A stretch of DNA of 64,000 nt from Rahnella aquatilis CIP 78.65 = ATCC 33071 (GCF_000241955.1 NC_016818.1:2170001-2234000); one strand, 5' to 3'; counted from the stretch's first letter, positions 30,243-39,142 are shown. Program-made: numbers and translations. The notes: generated from the letters alone by a model not told the origin.

Positions 30243-31091
30243 ATGCTGCAAGACGTGATAGAAACACTGTTCCGGTCGCTGTCCGGCAGTGAGGCGTTTG
30301 CTGTCAGGTTTCCTGATAATTCCCAGCCGCCACCTGATCTGGCCTCGGTGGTCAGTTTTCCCCGTATTGAATTTGTGATTGAAGGTGAAGTCCGCGATCG
30401 CAGCATTGCCGCAGGTAAAGGGCTGCTCAGGCAGGGCGATGCGCTGTACATTCCGGGTGGAAAGTGGAATCTGACGGTGTGGGACAAACCCGCGACAGTT
30501 TTGAGTATTCTGTTCAGCAAAGAAAAACTGGGTTTCAGTTTGCAGTTCTGGGATGGCGTGACATTTACCAGCACGGATAAACAAAGTGTTTCGCGCCTTG
30601 GCCCGCGCGTGGGCTCGTTTTTGTTGCAGGCGATGAATGAAATTGTCTCCACGCCTGACGACCAGCAAACCGCGCGCTGCGTGGTGGCGGGGCTGTTAAG
30701 CCATTGCCAGGAACAACTCGCCAACAGGGCGCAGATCCTCACCCGCAGCGGGGCGCTTTTTGAGGTAATCAAAAAGTATATTGAAGAGAATGCCTCCCTG
30801 CCGCTGACGCGTGAAAATGTGGCAAAGCGTTTCCATATCACGCCGAATTACCTGTCTCATTTATTTCGCAAATCCGGTGATATTGGCTTCAGCGAGTACC
30901 TCAATCACGTCCGGCTGGAAAAGGCAAAACTGTTGCTTAAAGGCTATGAACTGAAGATTAAAGAAGTGGCGACCAGCAGCGGCTTCGTTGACAGCAACTA
31001 TTTCTGCCGTGTTTTTCGCAAAAGCACCGCCCGTTCGCCTTCTGAATATCGCAGCCAGTGGCTGAGTCAGTTGTCGGAGCGAAAGTCGTAA
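30243..31091 (+). CDS. AraC-family transcriptional regulator
   Basis: 282 residues with an N-terminal cupin-like sensor and two C-terminal helix-turn-helix motifs: LTRENVAKRFHITPNYLSHLF (about residues 195-215) and IKEVATSSGFVDSNYFCRVFRK (about 242-263). Its target may be the PhyH gene upstream or the operon beginning 260 bases downstream. The effector is unknown. Confidence 0.85.
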   Translation: MLQDVIETLFRSLSGSEAFAVRFPDNSQPPPDLASVVSFPRIEFVIEGEVRDRSIAAGKGLLRQGDALYIPGGKWNLTVWDKPATVLSILFSKEKLGFSLQFWDGVTFTSTDKQSVSRLGPRVGSFLLQAMNEIVSTPDDQQTARCVVAGLLSHCQEQLANRAQILTRSGALFEVIKKYIEENASLPLTRENVAKRFHITPNYLSHLFRKSGDIGFSEYLNHVRLEKAKLLLKGYELKIKEVATSSGFVDSNYFCRVFRKSTARSPSEYRSQWLSQLSERKS

Positions 31092-31118
31092 CCCGCCTGT
31101 AGCCAGAACGTAAAATAT

Positions 31119-31139
31119 TTCGCACCGCAATGGGGCGAA
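31119..31139 (+). promoter_or_regulatory. NtrC-like palindrome upstream of the betaine operon
   Basis: The 21-base imperfect palindrome begins TTCGCACC and ends GGGGCGAA with five bases between. GCACC-N5-GGGGC is one base from the NtrC core GCACC-N5-GGTGC. It lies about 105 bases upstream of the sigma-54 -24 element, and a further half site TGGTGCA stands at 31151-31157. Enhancer position and form fit; the match is not exact. Confidence 0.45.
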
Positions 31140-31242
31140 CAGTGTGTTTCTGGTGCAAAAAAACGTCATTCCCCGTTCACTTTTTTGCCTCACTGCCCGC
31201 CATATCCGCCGAAATCCGCCACTGTCCCTGCGTTTTGCGAAG

Positions 31243-31260
31243 TTGGCACTGTGCTTGCTA
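31243..31260 (+). promoter_or_regulatory. Sigma-54 promoter of the betaine operon
   Basis: TTGGCACTGTGCTTGCTA holds the invariant GG and GC with exactly ten bases between and agrees with TTGGCAC-N5-TTGCW throughout. It lies about 95 bases before the first gene. A sigma-70 reading (TTGGCA, 17 bases, TACATA) overlaps it and cannot be excluded. Confidence 0.7.
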
Positions 31261-31261
31261 G

Positions 31262-31275
31262 GTTGTACATACAAG
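31262..31275 (+). promoter_or_regulatory. HutC-type operator over the expected transcription start
   Basis: GTTGTACATACAAG differs in one base from the inverted repeat CTTGTATGTACAAG bound by HutC in pseudomonads and keeps TGTA-N2-TACA. It overlaps the start expected from the sigma-54 promoter, a position suited to repression. The GntR/UTRA gene at the operon's end is the natural candidate repressor. Confidence 0.6.
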
Positions 31276-31353
31276 TTAGTACATGTCAGGTCTGCAAAAT
31301 AATAACCAGCAGGCGCCCTGTGAAAAACACTCCGTAATGTGGCTGGAAACCTA

Positions 31354-32448
31354 ATGATTTCATTTGAGAACATAAGCAAATTTTACGCAGATGGTACGGT
31401 GGCGGTAGACAGGCTGTCGTTCAGCGCGCCGACGGGAAAAATTACCATGCTGGTCGGACCGTCGGGCTGCGGCAAAACCACTTCATTGCGCATGATCAAC
31501 CGGCTAACGGAACCCTCTTCAGGCAACATTTTGCTGAACGGACAGCCTGCTGCTGACATGGATCTGGTCAAACTGCGCCGCAAAATGGGGTATGTGATCC
31601 AGAATGCCGGCTTGTTTCCGCATAAAACCGTGCAGGACAACATTGCGGTCACGGCGCTGCTCAACGGGGCGACACGCACGGCAGCCCGTAAAAAAGCCCT
31701 CGGATTACTTGAACTGGTCGGGCTTTCCCTGACGATGGCGGAGCGCTATCCGTGGCAGTTGTCCGGCGGTCAGCAGCAAAGGGTTGGCGTGGCGCGTGCG
31801 CTGGCGTCGGACCCGGAATTCATGCTGATGGACGAACCTTTCAGCGCCGTCGATCCGGTGGTGCGCGAACAGTTACAGGATGAGTTTTTAAGATTACAAG
31901 GTGAAATCGGCAAGACCATTATTATGGTCACTCACGATATTGATGAGGCGATGAAATTAGGCGATCAGGTCGCCGTTTTCCGCCCCGGTGGTCGTCTGGC
32001 GCAAATCGCCTCGCCGGTTAAGTTGCTCAATGAACCGCAGGATGCGTTTGTTGCTGATTTTATTGGCCGTGACCGCGGATACCGTAAACTTTCCTTTGAT
32101 AGGATCCCGGAGAATATCAGCCTGACGAAAGAACCGGTGATCGCGCCGGGTATTTCCGTCAGCGAAGCCAGAGCCCTTGCCGGAGATAATGCCTGGTTGC
32201 TGGTGGTTGAAAATGAGTGTCCGCTCGGCTGGTATGATGTGACCCAAAATAAAATCACCGTAGACCCTGAAGATATTAATCTCGGCAGCACTTTTGCGCC
32301 GAAAAATGGCACCCTGCGTCAGCTCATGGATTCGGTATTAAGTTCCCCCTGTCAGCGCGGTATCGTGGTTGATGAACATCAGCGCTTTATCGGCACGGCA
32401 AATATCGAACAGGTATTTTCACTTTCTCATTCCCGCGCTGTGAGGTAA
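31354..32448 (+). CDS. ABC importer ATPase, quaternary-amine (OpuCA/OsmV) type
   Basis: 364 residues from the ATG giving MISFENISKFY. A GTG five codons earlier is possible. Walker A GPSGCGKTT, signature LSGGQQQRVGVARAL, Walker B MLMDEPFSAVD and the H-loop VTHDIDEAM are intact. A C-terminal CBS-like regulatory region (about residues 250-360) is typical of betaine/choline importers, where it senses ionic strength. It is the first of nine closely spaced genes; the permease follows four bases later. Confidence 0.9.
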   Translation: MISFENISKFYADGTVAVDRLSFSAPTGKITMLVGPSGCGKTTSLRMINRLTEPSSGNILLNGQPAADMDLVKLRRKMGYVIQNAGLFPHKTVQDNIAVTALLNGATRTAARKKALGLLELVGLSLTMAERYPWQLSGGQQQRVGVARALASDPEFMLMDEPFSAVDPVVREQLQDEFLRLQGEIGKTIIMVTHDIDEAMKLGDQVAVFRPGGRLAQIASPVKLLNEPQDAFVADFIGRDRGYRKLSFDRIPENISLTKEPVIAPGISVSEARALAGDNAWLLVVENECPLGWYDVTQNKITVDPEDINLGSTFAPKNGTLRQLMDSVLSSPCQRGIVVDEHQRFIGTANIEQVFSLSHSRAVR

Positions 32449-32452
32449 TGCC

Positions 32453-33103
32453 ATGCGTTTTGACTGGTTATTTCAGCAGCGGGAAAATATAGCCACGCTG
32501 CTCGGCTGGCATATTTACCTGTCGGTTATTCCGGTATTAATCGGGCTGGCACTGGCTATTCCGGTAGGCGGTATTTTGCACCGCTGCGGGAAATTTAAAG
32601 ACGGTATTCTTAATGTATTAGGTTTGCTTTATACCATTCCTTCTCTGGCGTTATTTGTTTTATTACCCGGCCTGCTGGGGACAAAAATTCTGGACACGGT
32701 GAATGTCGTGGTGGCCCTGACGCTTTATGCGTTTGCGCTGCTGATCCGCACCGTGTGCGACGGGCTGGATTCTGTTCCCCATGAAACCCGTCAGGCCGCC
32801 GTCGCCATGGGCTACCGGCCATTGCAGCGTTTTCTGAGCGTGGAATTGCCGCTGGCCGTGCCGGTTATTGCCGCCGGTATGCGGGTGGTGGTGGTATCGA
32901 ACGTCAGCATTGTGTCCATTTCAGCACTGGTCGGCATGCCGCAACTGGGGGCGTTATTCACCCAGGGTTTCCAGTTACATTTCCTGACGCCGATTATTGC
33001 CGGTATTTTCCTGTGTATTGTGCTGGCGCTGTTGCTGGATAATCTGGTGCTGCGTACCGGCAATAAAATGACCACCTGGCAACCGAAAAGGAACGCTAAA
33101 TGA
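32453..33103 (+). CDS. ABC importer permease 1, quaternary-amine type
   Basis: 216 residues with about five membrane helices and the cytoplasmic coupling motif region ETRQAAVAMGYRPLQRFLSVELPLAVPVIAAGMR. This belongs to the BPD transporter inner-membrane family of OpuCB/OsmW/OsmY type. Its stop overlaps the start of the second permease (ATGA), so translation is coupled. Confidence 0.9.
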   Translation: MRFDWLFQQRENIATLLGWHIYLSVIPVLIGLALAIPVGGILHRCGKFKDGILNVLGLLYTIPSLALFVLLPGLLGTKILDTVNVVVALTLYAFALLIRTVCDGLDSVPHETRQAAVAMGYRPLQRFLSVELPLAVPVIAAGMRVVVVSNVSIVSISALVGMPQLGALFTQGFQLHFLTPIIAGIFLCIVLALLLDNLVLRTGNKMTTWQPKRNAK

Positions 33104-33807
33104 TTAACTGGTTGCTGGACTCCGGTCACTGGCTCAACGATGACGGCCTGCTGGTGCTGATATTTCAGCATCTGATTTACAGCATTGAAGCCTTGTTTAT
33201 TGCGGTCATCATCGCTTTTCCGATCGGGTGTTATGTCGGTCATACCGGCAAAGGTGCGACGTTATTGATCGGCAGCGCCAATGCCATGCGTGCGTTGCCC
33301 TCATTCGGATTGATCATCTTACTGGTGATTATATTCGGGCCGGTGTTTGAATCGGATCTGGCCTTTATTGTGCCTTGTCTGATTGTGCTGATTATTCTGG
33401 CGTTGCCGCCCATCATGATGGGGGTCTATTCCGGTATCCGGGCGATCAATCCGGCGGTTATTGACGCCGCAACCGGCATGGGATATTCACCGCTGAAATT
33501 ACTGCTGACGGTGGAAATACCCTGCGCGATGGCGTTGATATTATCCGGCATCCGCAGTGCTGCGCTGCAAATTGTGTCTACGGCCACGATTGCTGCCTAT
33601 GTTTCCCTGGGCGGTTTGGGGCGGCTGATTATTGATGGCCGTGCGCAGAATGATTATCCGCAAATGGTTGCGGGTGCTTTTATGGTGGGAATATTAGCGT
33701 TACTGGTTGATGTATTTTTCTCTTTTTTAATTCGTTTCATTGTTTCACCAGGATTACGGCAACGTGAGCGTCGCCGTAAAAAAACAATTCCTTTATCAAA
33801 TAACTGA
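33100..33807 (+). CDS. ABC importer permease 2, quaternary-amine type
   Basis: 235 residues. A second permease of the same family, with the coupling motif VIDAATGMGYSPLKLLLTVEIPCAMALILSGIR and several membrane helices. Two different permeases per importer is the rule for OpuC/Osm-type systems. The tail RERRRKKTIPLSNN is basic and cytoplasmic. Confidence 0.9.
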   Translation: MINWLLDSGHWLNDDGLLVLIFQHLIYSIEALFIAVIIAFPIGCYVGHTGKGATLLIGSANAMRALPSFGLIILLVIIFGPVFESDLAFIVPCLIVLIILALPPIMMGVYSGIRAINPAVIDAATGMGYSPLKLLLTVEIPCAMALILSGIRSAALQIVSTATIAAYVSLGGLGRLIIDGRAQNDYPQMVAGAFMVGILALLVDVFFSFLIRFIVSPGLRQRERRRKKTIPLSNN

Positions 33808-33841
33808 ATTATCTACTCACTCATTCCGGAGCCTGACAAAA

Positions 33842-34726
33842 ATGAAATTGAAAAATCTGCTCGCCGTTGCCCTGTTTTCTGCTGCTGTCGTACACGTCCC
33901 TGTCGCTTTTTCCGCTGACACGGCGGGCACCATTATCATCGGTTCGGCGGATTTCCCGGAAAGCCAGCTGATTGCCACGATTTATCAGCAGGCGCTGGCG
34001 GCGAAAAACGTCAAGGTGGAAACCAAACTTAATATCGGCAGCCGTGAGGTATATATGCCTGCGCTGCTCGACGGCTCAATCAACCTGATCCCGGAATACA
34101 GCGGTGCCACGCTGAGTTATCTCGACGAAAAAACCCAGGCGCATTCTTCAGAAGATGTGGCGGCGGCGCTGGCCAAAGCACTGCCTGAGAAAATCAAAAT
34201 GCTGGATATTTCTGCTGCGCAGGACAGCGATGTACTGGCGGTCACTGAGAAAACCGCCAAAAAACACAATCTGAAAGACATCAGTGACCTGGCACCGGTG
34301 GCAAAAACGCTGGTACTGGGCGGCCCGGCAGAATGGAAAACCCGTCGTGAAGGGGTGAAGGGGCTGAGTGAAGTGTACGGACTGACCTTTAAGAATTTCA
34401 AAGTGCTCGATGTTGCCGGTCCGCTGACGCTGTCTGCACTGACCAACAATCAGATTCAGGTGGCGGACATGACTTCAACCGATCCGGCGATGAAAACCAA
34501 AAATCTGGTGGCGCTGGAAGATTCAAAACACTTATTCCCGGCGCAAAACATTGTGCCGCTGATTGCTAAAGACAAAGCCAGCGAAGTGGTGGAAACCACG
34601 CTGAACAATGTGTCCAGGCAACTGACCACCGGCGATTTGATCGTGATGAACGGCAAACTGGCGAACTTCGAAAGTGTGGATGCCGTGGCAAAAGAGTGGC
34701 TGACCGGGCACGGGCTGAATAAATGA
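33842..34726 (+). CDS. Periplasmic substrate-binding protein, OsmF/OpuCC type
   Basis: 294 residues from the ATG behind CCGGAG; an upstream in-frame start would overlap the permease and lacks a signal peptide. Residues 1-23 (ending VAFSAD) form a Sec signal; a lipobox is absent, so it is a soluble periplasmic protein. IGSADFPESQLIA, LNIGSREVYMPALLDGSINLIPEYSGATLSYL and LKDISDLAP are typical of the glycine-betaine/choline binding family (QAT). Aromatic residues of the ligand box cannot be fixed without a structure. The last bases overlap the lyase start (ATGA). Confidence 0.9.
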   Translation: MKLKNLLAVALFSAAVVHVPVAFSADTAGTIIIGSADFPESQLIATIYQQALAAKNVKVETKLNIGSREVYMPALLDGSINLIPEYSGATLSYLDEKTQAHSSEDVAAALAKALPEKIKMLDISAAQDSDVLAVTEKTAKKHNLKDISDLAPVAKTLVLGGPAEWKTRREGVKGLSEVYGLTFKNFKVLDVAGPLTLSALTNNQIQVADMTSTDPAMKTKNLVALEDSKHLFPAQNIVPLIAKDKASEVVETTLNNVSRQLTTGDLIVMNGKLANFESVDAVAKEWLTGHGLNK

Positions 34727-36267
34727 TGACGCGTACTGTCATTTTAGGCACGGCGGAAACCACCGTCCGTGACATCACGGATATCGCTTACGGGGCGCCG
34801 GTGCTGCCGGACCCGTCAGCGTCAGAGGCCATGCTGATCGTGCACGAGAAAATCAGGCAGGCGATTGCTGACAATAAAGTGATTTATGGCCTGACCACCG
34901 GCGTGGGCGACCTGGTCACTCAGCGCCTGTCGCCGGAGCAAATCTCCGACGTGCAGATCAATATGCTGAAAAGCCATGCCTGCGGTACGGGGCCGGTTCT
35001 GGCGCAGCATGAAGTGCGGGCGATGATGGCGGTGATGATGAAATCCCTGCTACAGGGATTCAGCGGCGTCAGTCCGGCGCTGGTGCAGACGATGGCCGGG
35101 ATGCTTAACAAGGGGGTGACGCCGTGGTCACCCGCCAAAGGGTCAGTCGGTTATCTGATTGCCACCGCGCATATCGGGCTGTCGGTGTTCGGCTACGGAA
35201 AATCGTTCTATCAGGGCGAACTGTTACCGGCACGGGAAGCGCTGGAACGGGCGGGGATTGCCGTGCGTATTCCCGGCCCGCGCGAGGGGCATGCGCTGGT
35301 CAGCGGCACGTATGAAATCACTGCGCTGGGGTGTCTGGCGGCAGACACCTTCCGCGAATTGCTGCCGGTGGCGGATGCCGCAGGGGGCATGAGCCTGGAA
35401 GTGCTGAAGGGGAATATCCGCGGATATGACGCCCGTCTTCACGCGCTGCGCCCGCACGATGGCCAGCAGGAAACTGCGCGGATTTTGCGCTGTCTCCTGC
35501 GAGACAGTGAGATCCTCGATAAATACCGTGATTTTCGCGTTCAGGACGCGCTGAGCCTGCGCTGCATTCCGCAAATGCACGGCGCGGTGCGGGACGTGTT
35601 GCGTTATTGCCTGAAAACGCTGACCACGGAAATCAATTCTGTCACAGATAATCCGGTGTTTATGGTGGAAGACGGCGAGCTGAACGTACTGCCGGGCGGC
35701 AACGGGCACGGTGCGCCGGTGGCGCTGTGTCTGGATGCGCTGGCGATTGCCATTGCACAACTCAGCACCGGTTCGCAGGCCCGTTCTGACCGCCTGACGA
35801 ACAGCCATCTCAGCGGATTACCGGCTTTTCTGGTGGCGGGTGGCGGGGCACATTCAGGGATGATGATCCCGCCGTACGCTGCCGCCGCGCTGGCAGGGGA
35901 AAACCGTGCGCTGGCGGCACCGGCCAGCGTGCATACCGTTTCCACCTGTGCCGGACAGGAAGACCATATTTCCATGGGCGTGACAGCGGCGCGCAATGCC
36001 CTTGATGCGGTTGAAAATGCCATTGATATCGTGGCGATAGAAATCCTGTGTGCCACGCAGGCGGTGGAATTCCACCGGCCACTGCGCGCGTCGGCGGGCA
36101 CGGAAACCGTGCTGTCTCTGGTGCGTGAGCAGGTGGCCTTCCGGCAAAGTGACGAGGAAATGTACCCGGATATGCTGGCCATCCGCCAGCTCATCAAACA
36201 GGGCGATATCTTCCGCGCGCTGACCCCTCTGATTTTCGCAGACATGGCTGACGGAGAAACCGCATGA
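34723..36267 (+). CDS. HAL/PAL-family lyase lacking the MIO-forming Ala-Ser-Gly
   Basis: 514 residues, the length of histidine ammonia-lyase, and colinear with it: YGLTTGVGDLVT with Tyr55, SHACGTG, VQDALSLRCIPQMHGA, TDNPVF, GGNGHGAPVA, and AGQEDHISMG. The one break is at residues 140-150. Where the family reads GSVGASGDLAPLAH, this protein reads GSVGYLIATAH, so the three residues that cyclise to the MIO electrophile are gone while the frame and flanks stay intact. It therefore cannot work as an ordinary ammonia-lyase. Ergothionase, which expels trimethylamine instead of ammonia, is the known relative that does without MIO (from memory). Position behind a quaternary-amine importer supports a trimethylammonium lyase. 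Confidence 0.85.
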   Translation: MMTRTVILGTAETTVRDITDIAYGAPVLPDPSASEAMLIVHEKIRQAIADNKVIYGLTTGVGDLVTQRLSPEQISDVQINMLKSHACGTGPVLAQHEVRAMMAVMMKSLLQGFSGVSPALVQTMAGMLNKGVTPWSPAKGSVGYLIATAHIGLSVFGYGKSFYQGELLPAREALERAGIAVRIPGPREGHALVSGTYEITALGCLAADTFRELLPVADAAGGMSLEVLKGNIRGYDARLHALRPHDGQQETARILRCLLRDSEILDKYRDFRVQDALSLRCIPQMHGAVRDVLRYCLKTLTTEINSVTDNPVFMVEDGELNVLPGGNGHGAPVALCLDALAIAIAQLSTGSQARSDRLTNSHLSGLPAFLVAGGGAHSGMMIPPYAAAALAGENRALAAPASVHTVSTCAGQEDHISMGVTAARNALDAVENAIDIVAIEILCATQAVEFHRPLRASAGTETVLSLVREQVAFRQSDEEMYPDMLAIRQLIKQGDIFRALTPLIFADMADGETA

Positions 36268-37466
36268 GTGCATCAGCAACATCCCGGCCGCTGGAAGGGA
36301 TCAAAGTGCTCGACCTTTCCCGCGTGCTGGCCGGACCTTACTGCGCTTCGCTGCTCAATGATTTGGGTGCGGAAGTGATCAAAATTGAAATGCCGGGGAA
36401 AGGCGACGATTCCCGCGATTTCACCCCGCATGTTAAGGGTGAAAGCACCTATTTCATGCTGCTCAATCATGGCAAAAAGAGCCTGACGCTGAACCTGAAA
36501 TCTCCGCAAGGGCGGGCAATGCTGGAGCAACTGATTGAAGGCGCGGATGTGCTGGTGGAGAATTTCCGGCCCGGTGTGACCACCCGTCTGGGCATTGATT
36601 ATGACGCCGTGAAGAAGATCAATCCGAAGCTGGTGTATGCGAGTATTTCCGGTTTTGGTCAGCACGGGGCGCTGGCGCATAAAGCGGCTTATGATCATGT
36701 GATCCAGGCGATGGGTGGCATCATGCAGGTCACCGGCTGGGCGAACGGCGAACCGACGCGGGTAGGGGATGCGATTGGTGATGTGGTGTCGGGGCTGTAC
36801 TGTTCGTGGGGCATTCTGGCGGCATTGCTGCAACGAGGCATTACCGGCCTCGGGCAACATGTGGATGTCGCGATGCTCGATGCGATGGTATCGATGCAAA
36901 TGGTCTCGCTGACACAACTGCTGGGCGGCATGCCGCTGGCCGGACGGCTGGGTAATGCACACCCTATCAGCGCCCCCATGGACAGCTACCGTGCGGCCGA
37001 CGGTTATCTGGTGATTGCCGTCGCCAATGACAGCCTGTTCCGCCGTCTGGCACAGGCCATTGGCAAACCGGAAGTGGTACAGGATGCGCGCTTTGCCACG
37101 GATCCGCAGCGCCTGAAACATCAGTACGAATTACGGGTGCTGATTGAAGAATGGCTGCACGACAAAACCGTGGACGGGGCGCTCGCCCTGCTTGATGCAG
37201 ACGGCATTCCTGCCGCCCCGGTCTGGGGGCTGGATCAACTGTTGCAAAGCCCGCATGCCGCCGAACGCGGATTACTGCATCAGGTGATGCATCCGGTCGC
37301 CGGTGAAATCAGTATCTTACCGCAGCCGGTGAAGCTGAGCGGCATGAAACAGATACCCGATTTAATGCCGCCACAACTTGGCGAACACACCCGTGCCATT
37401 CTCAGTGCGCAACTGGGTCTGTCTTCGCAGGAGATGGACACACTCACGCAACAGGGCGTTATTTAA
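36264..37466 (+). CDS. Class III CoA-transferase (CaiB/BaiF family)
   Basis: 400 residues. The start overlaps the lyase stop (ATGA). Family markers are VLDLSRVLAGPYCASLLNDLGAEVIKIE, FRPG, and GDVVSGLYCSWGILAAL with the probable catalytic Asp at 173. These enzymes move CoA between organic acids; CaiB acts on carnitine and crotonobetaine, Frc on oxalate. Here it would charge the unsaturated acid left by the lyase. The donor is unknown; the next steps in the operon need a CoA ester. Confidence 0.9.
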   Translation: MSASATSRPLEGIKVLDLSRVLAGPYCASLLNDLGAEVIKIEMPGKGDDSRDFTPHVKGESTYFMLLNHGKKSLTLNLKSPQGRAMLEQLIEGADVLVENFRPGVTTRLGIDYDAVKKINPKLVYASISGFGQHGALAHKAAYDHVIQAMGGIMQVTGWANGEPTRVGDAIGDVVSGLYCSWGILAALLQRGITGLGQHVDVAMLDAMVSMQMVSLTQLLGGMPLAGRLGNAHPISAPMDSYRAADGYLVIAVANDSLFRRLAQAIGKPEVVQDARFATDPQRLKHQYELRVLIEEWLHDKTVDGALALLDADGIPAAPVWGLDQLLQSPHAAERGLLHQVMHPVAGEISILPQPVKLSGMKQIPDLMPPQLGEHTRAILSAQLGLSSQEMDTLTQQGVI

Positions 37467-37481
37467 CCGGAGGCAGACAAG

Positions 37482-38375
37482 ATGGGATCCACACAAGTTG
37501 CGGTGATTGGCGCGGGCACCATGGGCGCGCGCATCGCGGCGGTATTTGCTGCCAGCGGTTTTAAGGTGGCGCTTTATTCGCGCACTGAAAACTCGCTGCA
37601 CAAGGCTGCAACAGTGATCGACAGCATCGCCGCCGGGCTGGCGTCGTCGGTCACCTTCACCACGTCACTGGCGGAATGTCTGAAAGGCGCACAGATTGTT
37701 TCAGAGAATATCGCTGAGGTGCTGGCACTCAAGCAGCAGATTTTTCAGGAGATCGAAAAACAGGTTAGCGACGACTGCCTGCTGACCACTAACACCTCCA
37801 GCGTTCCGGTCGGGCAGATTGCCAGCGTGCTGGCGGTGCCGTCGCGCTTTATCGGCCTGCACTGGTTTAATCCGGCGGAGGTGATGCCGATGGTGGAAAT
37901 TGTCTGCGGGCCGCAAACGCATGAGAAAACGCGTCAGCAGGCCGCCGCGCTTTGTCAGCAACTGGGCAAACAGACGGTGACCATTCATAAAGAAGCGCCG
38001 GGTTTTATCGTCAACCGGCTGCAATACGCCATGCTGCGCGAGGCGTTGCATCTGGTCACGGCCGGAATTGCCAGCATTGAAGACGTGGATTTTGCCGTAC
38101 AAAGTACGCTTGCACCGCGCTGGTCGGCGATGGGACCGCTGAAGCTGATGGATTTTGCCGGACTGGACACGGTGAAAAATGTCGCCGCGATATTACTGCC
38201 AGCCTTATCCTGCGACGACGAGCTGCCGCCGTGGTTGCTGGCGCACATTGAGCAGGGCAATCTGGGCACCAAAACCGGCGCCGGGTTTTATCCGTGGACG
38301 GCGCAGGCTATTGAAGAAGGTCTCGCGCACCGTAACGCCACAATCCTTGCCATCAGCGGGATGCAAAAACCATGA
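37482..38375 (+). CDS. 3-hydroxyacyl-CoA dehydrogenase family protein
   Basis: 297 residues. The N-terminal NAD site GAGTMG lies at residues 10-15. The catalytic His127 and Glu139 are in GLHWFNPAEVMPMVEI, and the C-terminal helical dimer domain is complete. It would oxidise a 3-hydroxyacyl-CoA to the 3-oxo ester. CCGGAGG precedes the ATG. The gene overlaps the hydratase start by four bases. Confidence 0.9.
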   Translation: MGSTQVAVIGAGTMGARIAAVFAASGFKVALYSRTENSLHKAATVIDSIAAGLASSVTFTTSLAECLKGAQIVSENIAEVLALKQQIFQEIEKQVSDDCLLTTNTSSVPVGQIASVLAVPSRFIGLHWFNPAEVMPMVEIVCGPQTHEKTRQQAAALCQQLGKQTVTIHKEAPGFIVNRLQYAMLREALHLVTAGIASIEDVDFAVQSTLAPRWSAMGPLKLMDFAGLDTVKNVAAILLPALSCDDELPPWLLAHIEQGNLGTKTGAGFYPWTAQAIEEGLAHRNATILAISGMQKP

Positions 38376-39142
38376 GCGCACTTATCCGCTGTGAACGTCA
38401 TCAGGGCGTGGCGCATATCATTCTTAACCGGCCGGAAAAACTTAATGCCCTGAGTGCAGAAATGCTGACGCAGTTGCTGGAAAAAATGCGTGAACTGGAC
38501 GGTGATAAACAGATCCGCGCGATAGTGATTTCCGGTTCGGCGCGCGCGTTTGCTGCCGGTGCCGATACCGGCACGCTGGCCACTGCCTCAGCGATAGCCC
38601 TTTACACCAGCGGTTTCAGTGAGAAATGGGATCAGATTGCCGCCATTGAAACGCCGGTTGTCGCGGCATTATCCGGTTATGCGCTGGGTGGCGGGCTGGA
38701 ACTGGCGTTGCTGTGCGATATCGTGATTGCCGATGACACAGCCATTATCGGGCTGCCGGAAACGCACATCGGCATTATCCCCGGCGCGGGAGGCACCCAG
38801 CGGCTGGTCAAATCGGTAGGGAAATCACTGGCGATGGAAATCATCCTCGCCGGGCGGAAAATCACTGCCGCACAAGCGCTGGCCGCCGGACTGATCAGCC
38901 GTATCACCACGCCGGAAACGTTAACGGAACAGGCGTTAAAGATTGCGCAGAATATTTCCCGTGCTGCACCGCTTGCCATTAAGATGGCCAAAAAAGCCGT
39001 GCTGGCGAGTTTTGATATGGGCTTAACGGCGGGCGTCAGTTATGAACGTTCGTTGTCGGCCCTGATTGCGGCCAGCGAAGACCGCAACGAAGGCATGCGT
39101 GCACTGGCGGCGAAAGAACAGGCGGCGTTTACCGGCAAATAA
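38372..39142 (+). CDS. Enoyl-CoA hydratase/isomerase family protein
   Basis: 256 residues, crotonase fold. Both glutamates of the hydratase active site are present: Glu110 in GGGLELAL and Glu130 in LPETHIGIIPGAGGTQRL, and the oxyanion-hole loop AAGADTGTL is intact. It would hydrate an aryl-acrylyl-CoA to the 3-hydroxy ester for the dehydrogenase upstream. No thiolase gene follows, so thiolysis would rely on an enzyme elsewhere or a retro-Claisen step. Confidence 0.9.
   Translation: MSALIRCERHQGVAHIILNRPEKLNALSAEMLTQLLEKMRELDGDKQIRAIVISGSARAFAAGADTGTLATASAIALYTSGFSEKWDQIAAIETPVVAALSGYALGGGLELALLCDIVIADDTAIIGLPETHIGIIPGAGGTQRLVKSVGKSLAMEIILAGRKITAAQALAAGLISRITTPETLTEQALKIAQNISRAAPLAIKMAKKAVLASFDMGLTAGVSYERSLSALIAASEDRNEGMRALAAKEQAAFTGK

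Noticed and set aside
31243-31271. Sigma-70 promoter TTGGCA-17-TACATA for the betaine operon
   Set aside because: It overlaps a much fuller sigma-54 match, so I kept it only as an alternative within that entry.
36273-37121. 282-residue open frame antisense to the CoA-transferase gene
   Set aside because: It is rich in His, Gln and Arg, as expected of a complement frame, and resembles no family; the sense gene is certain.
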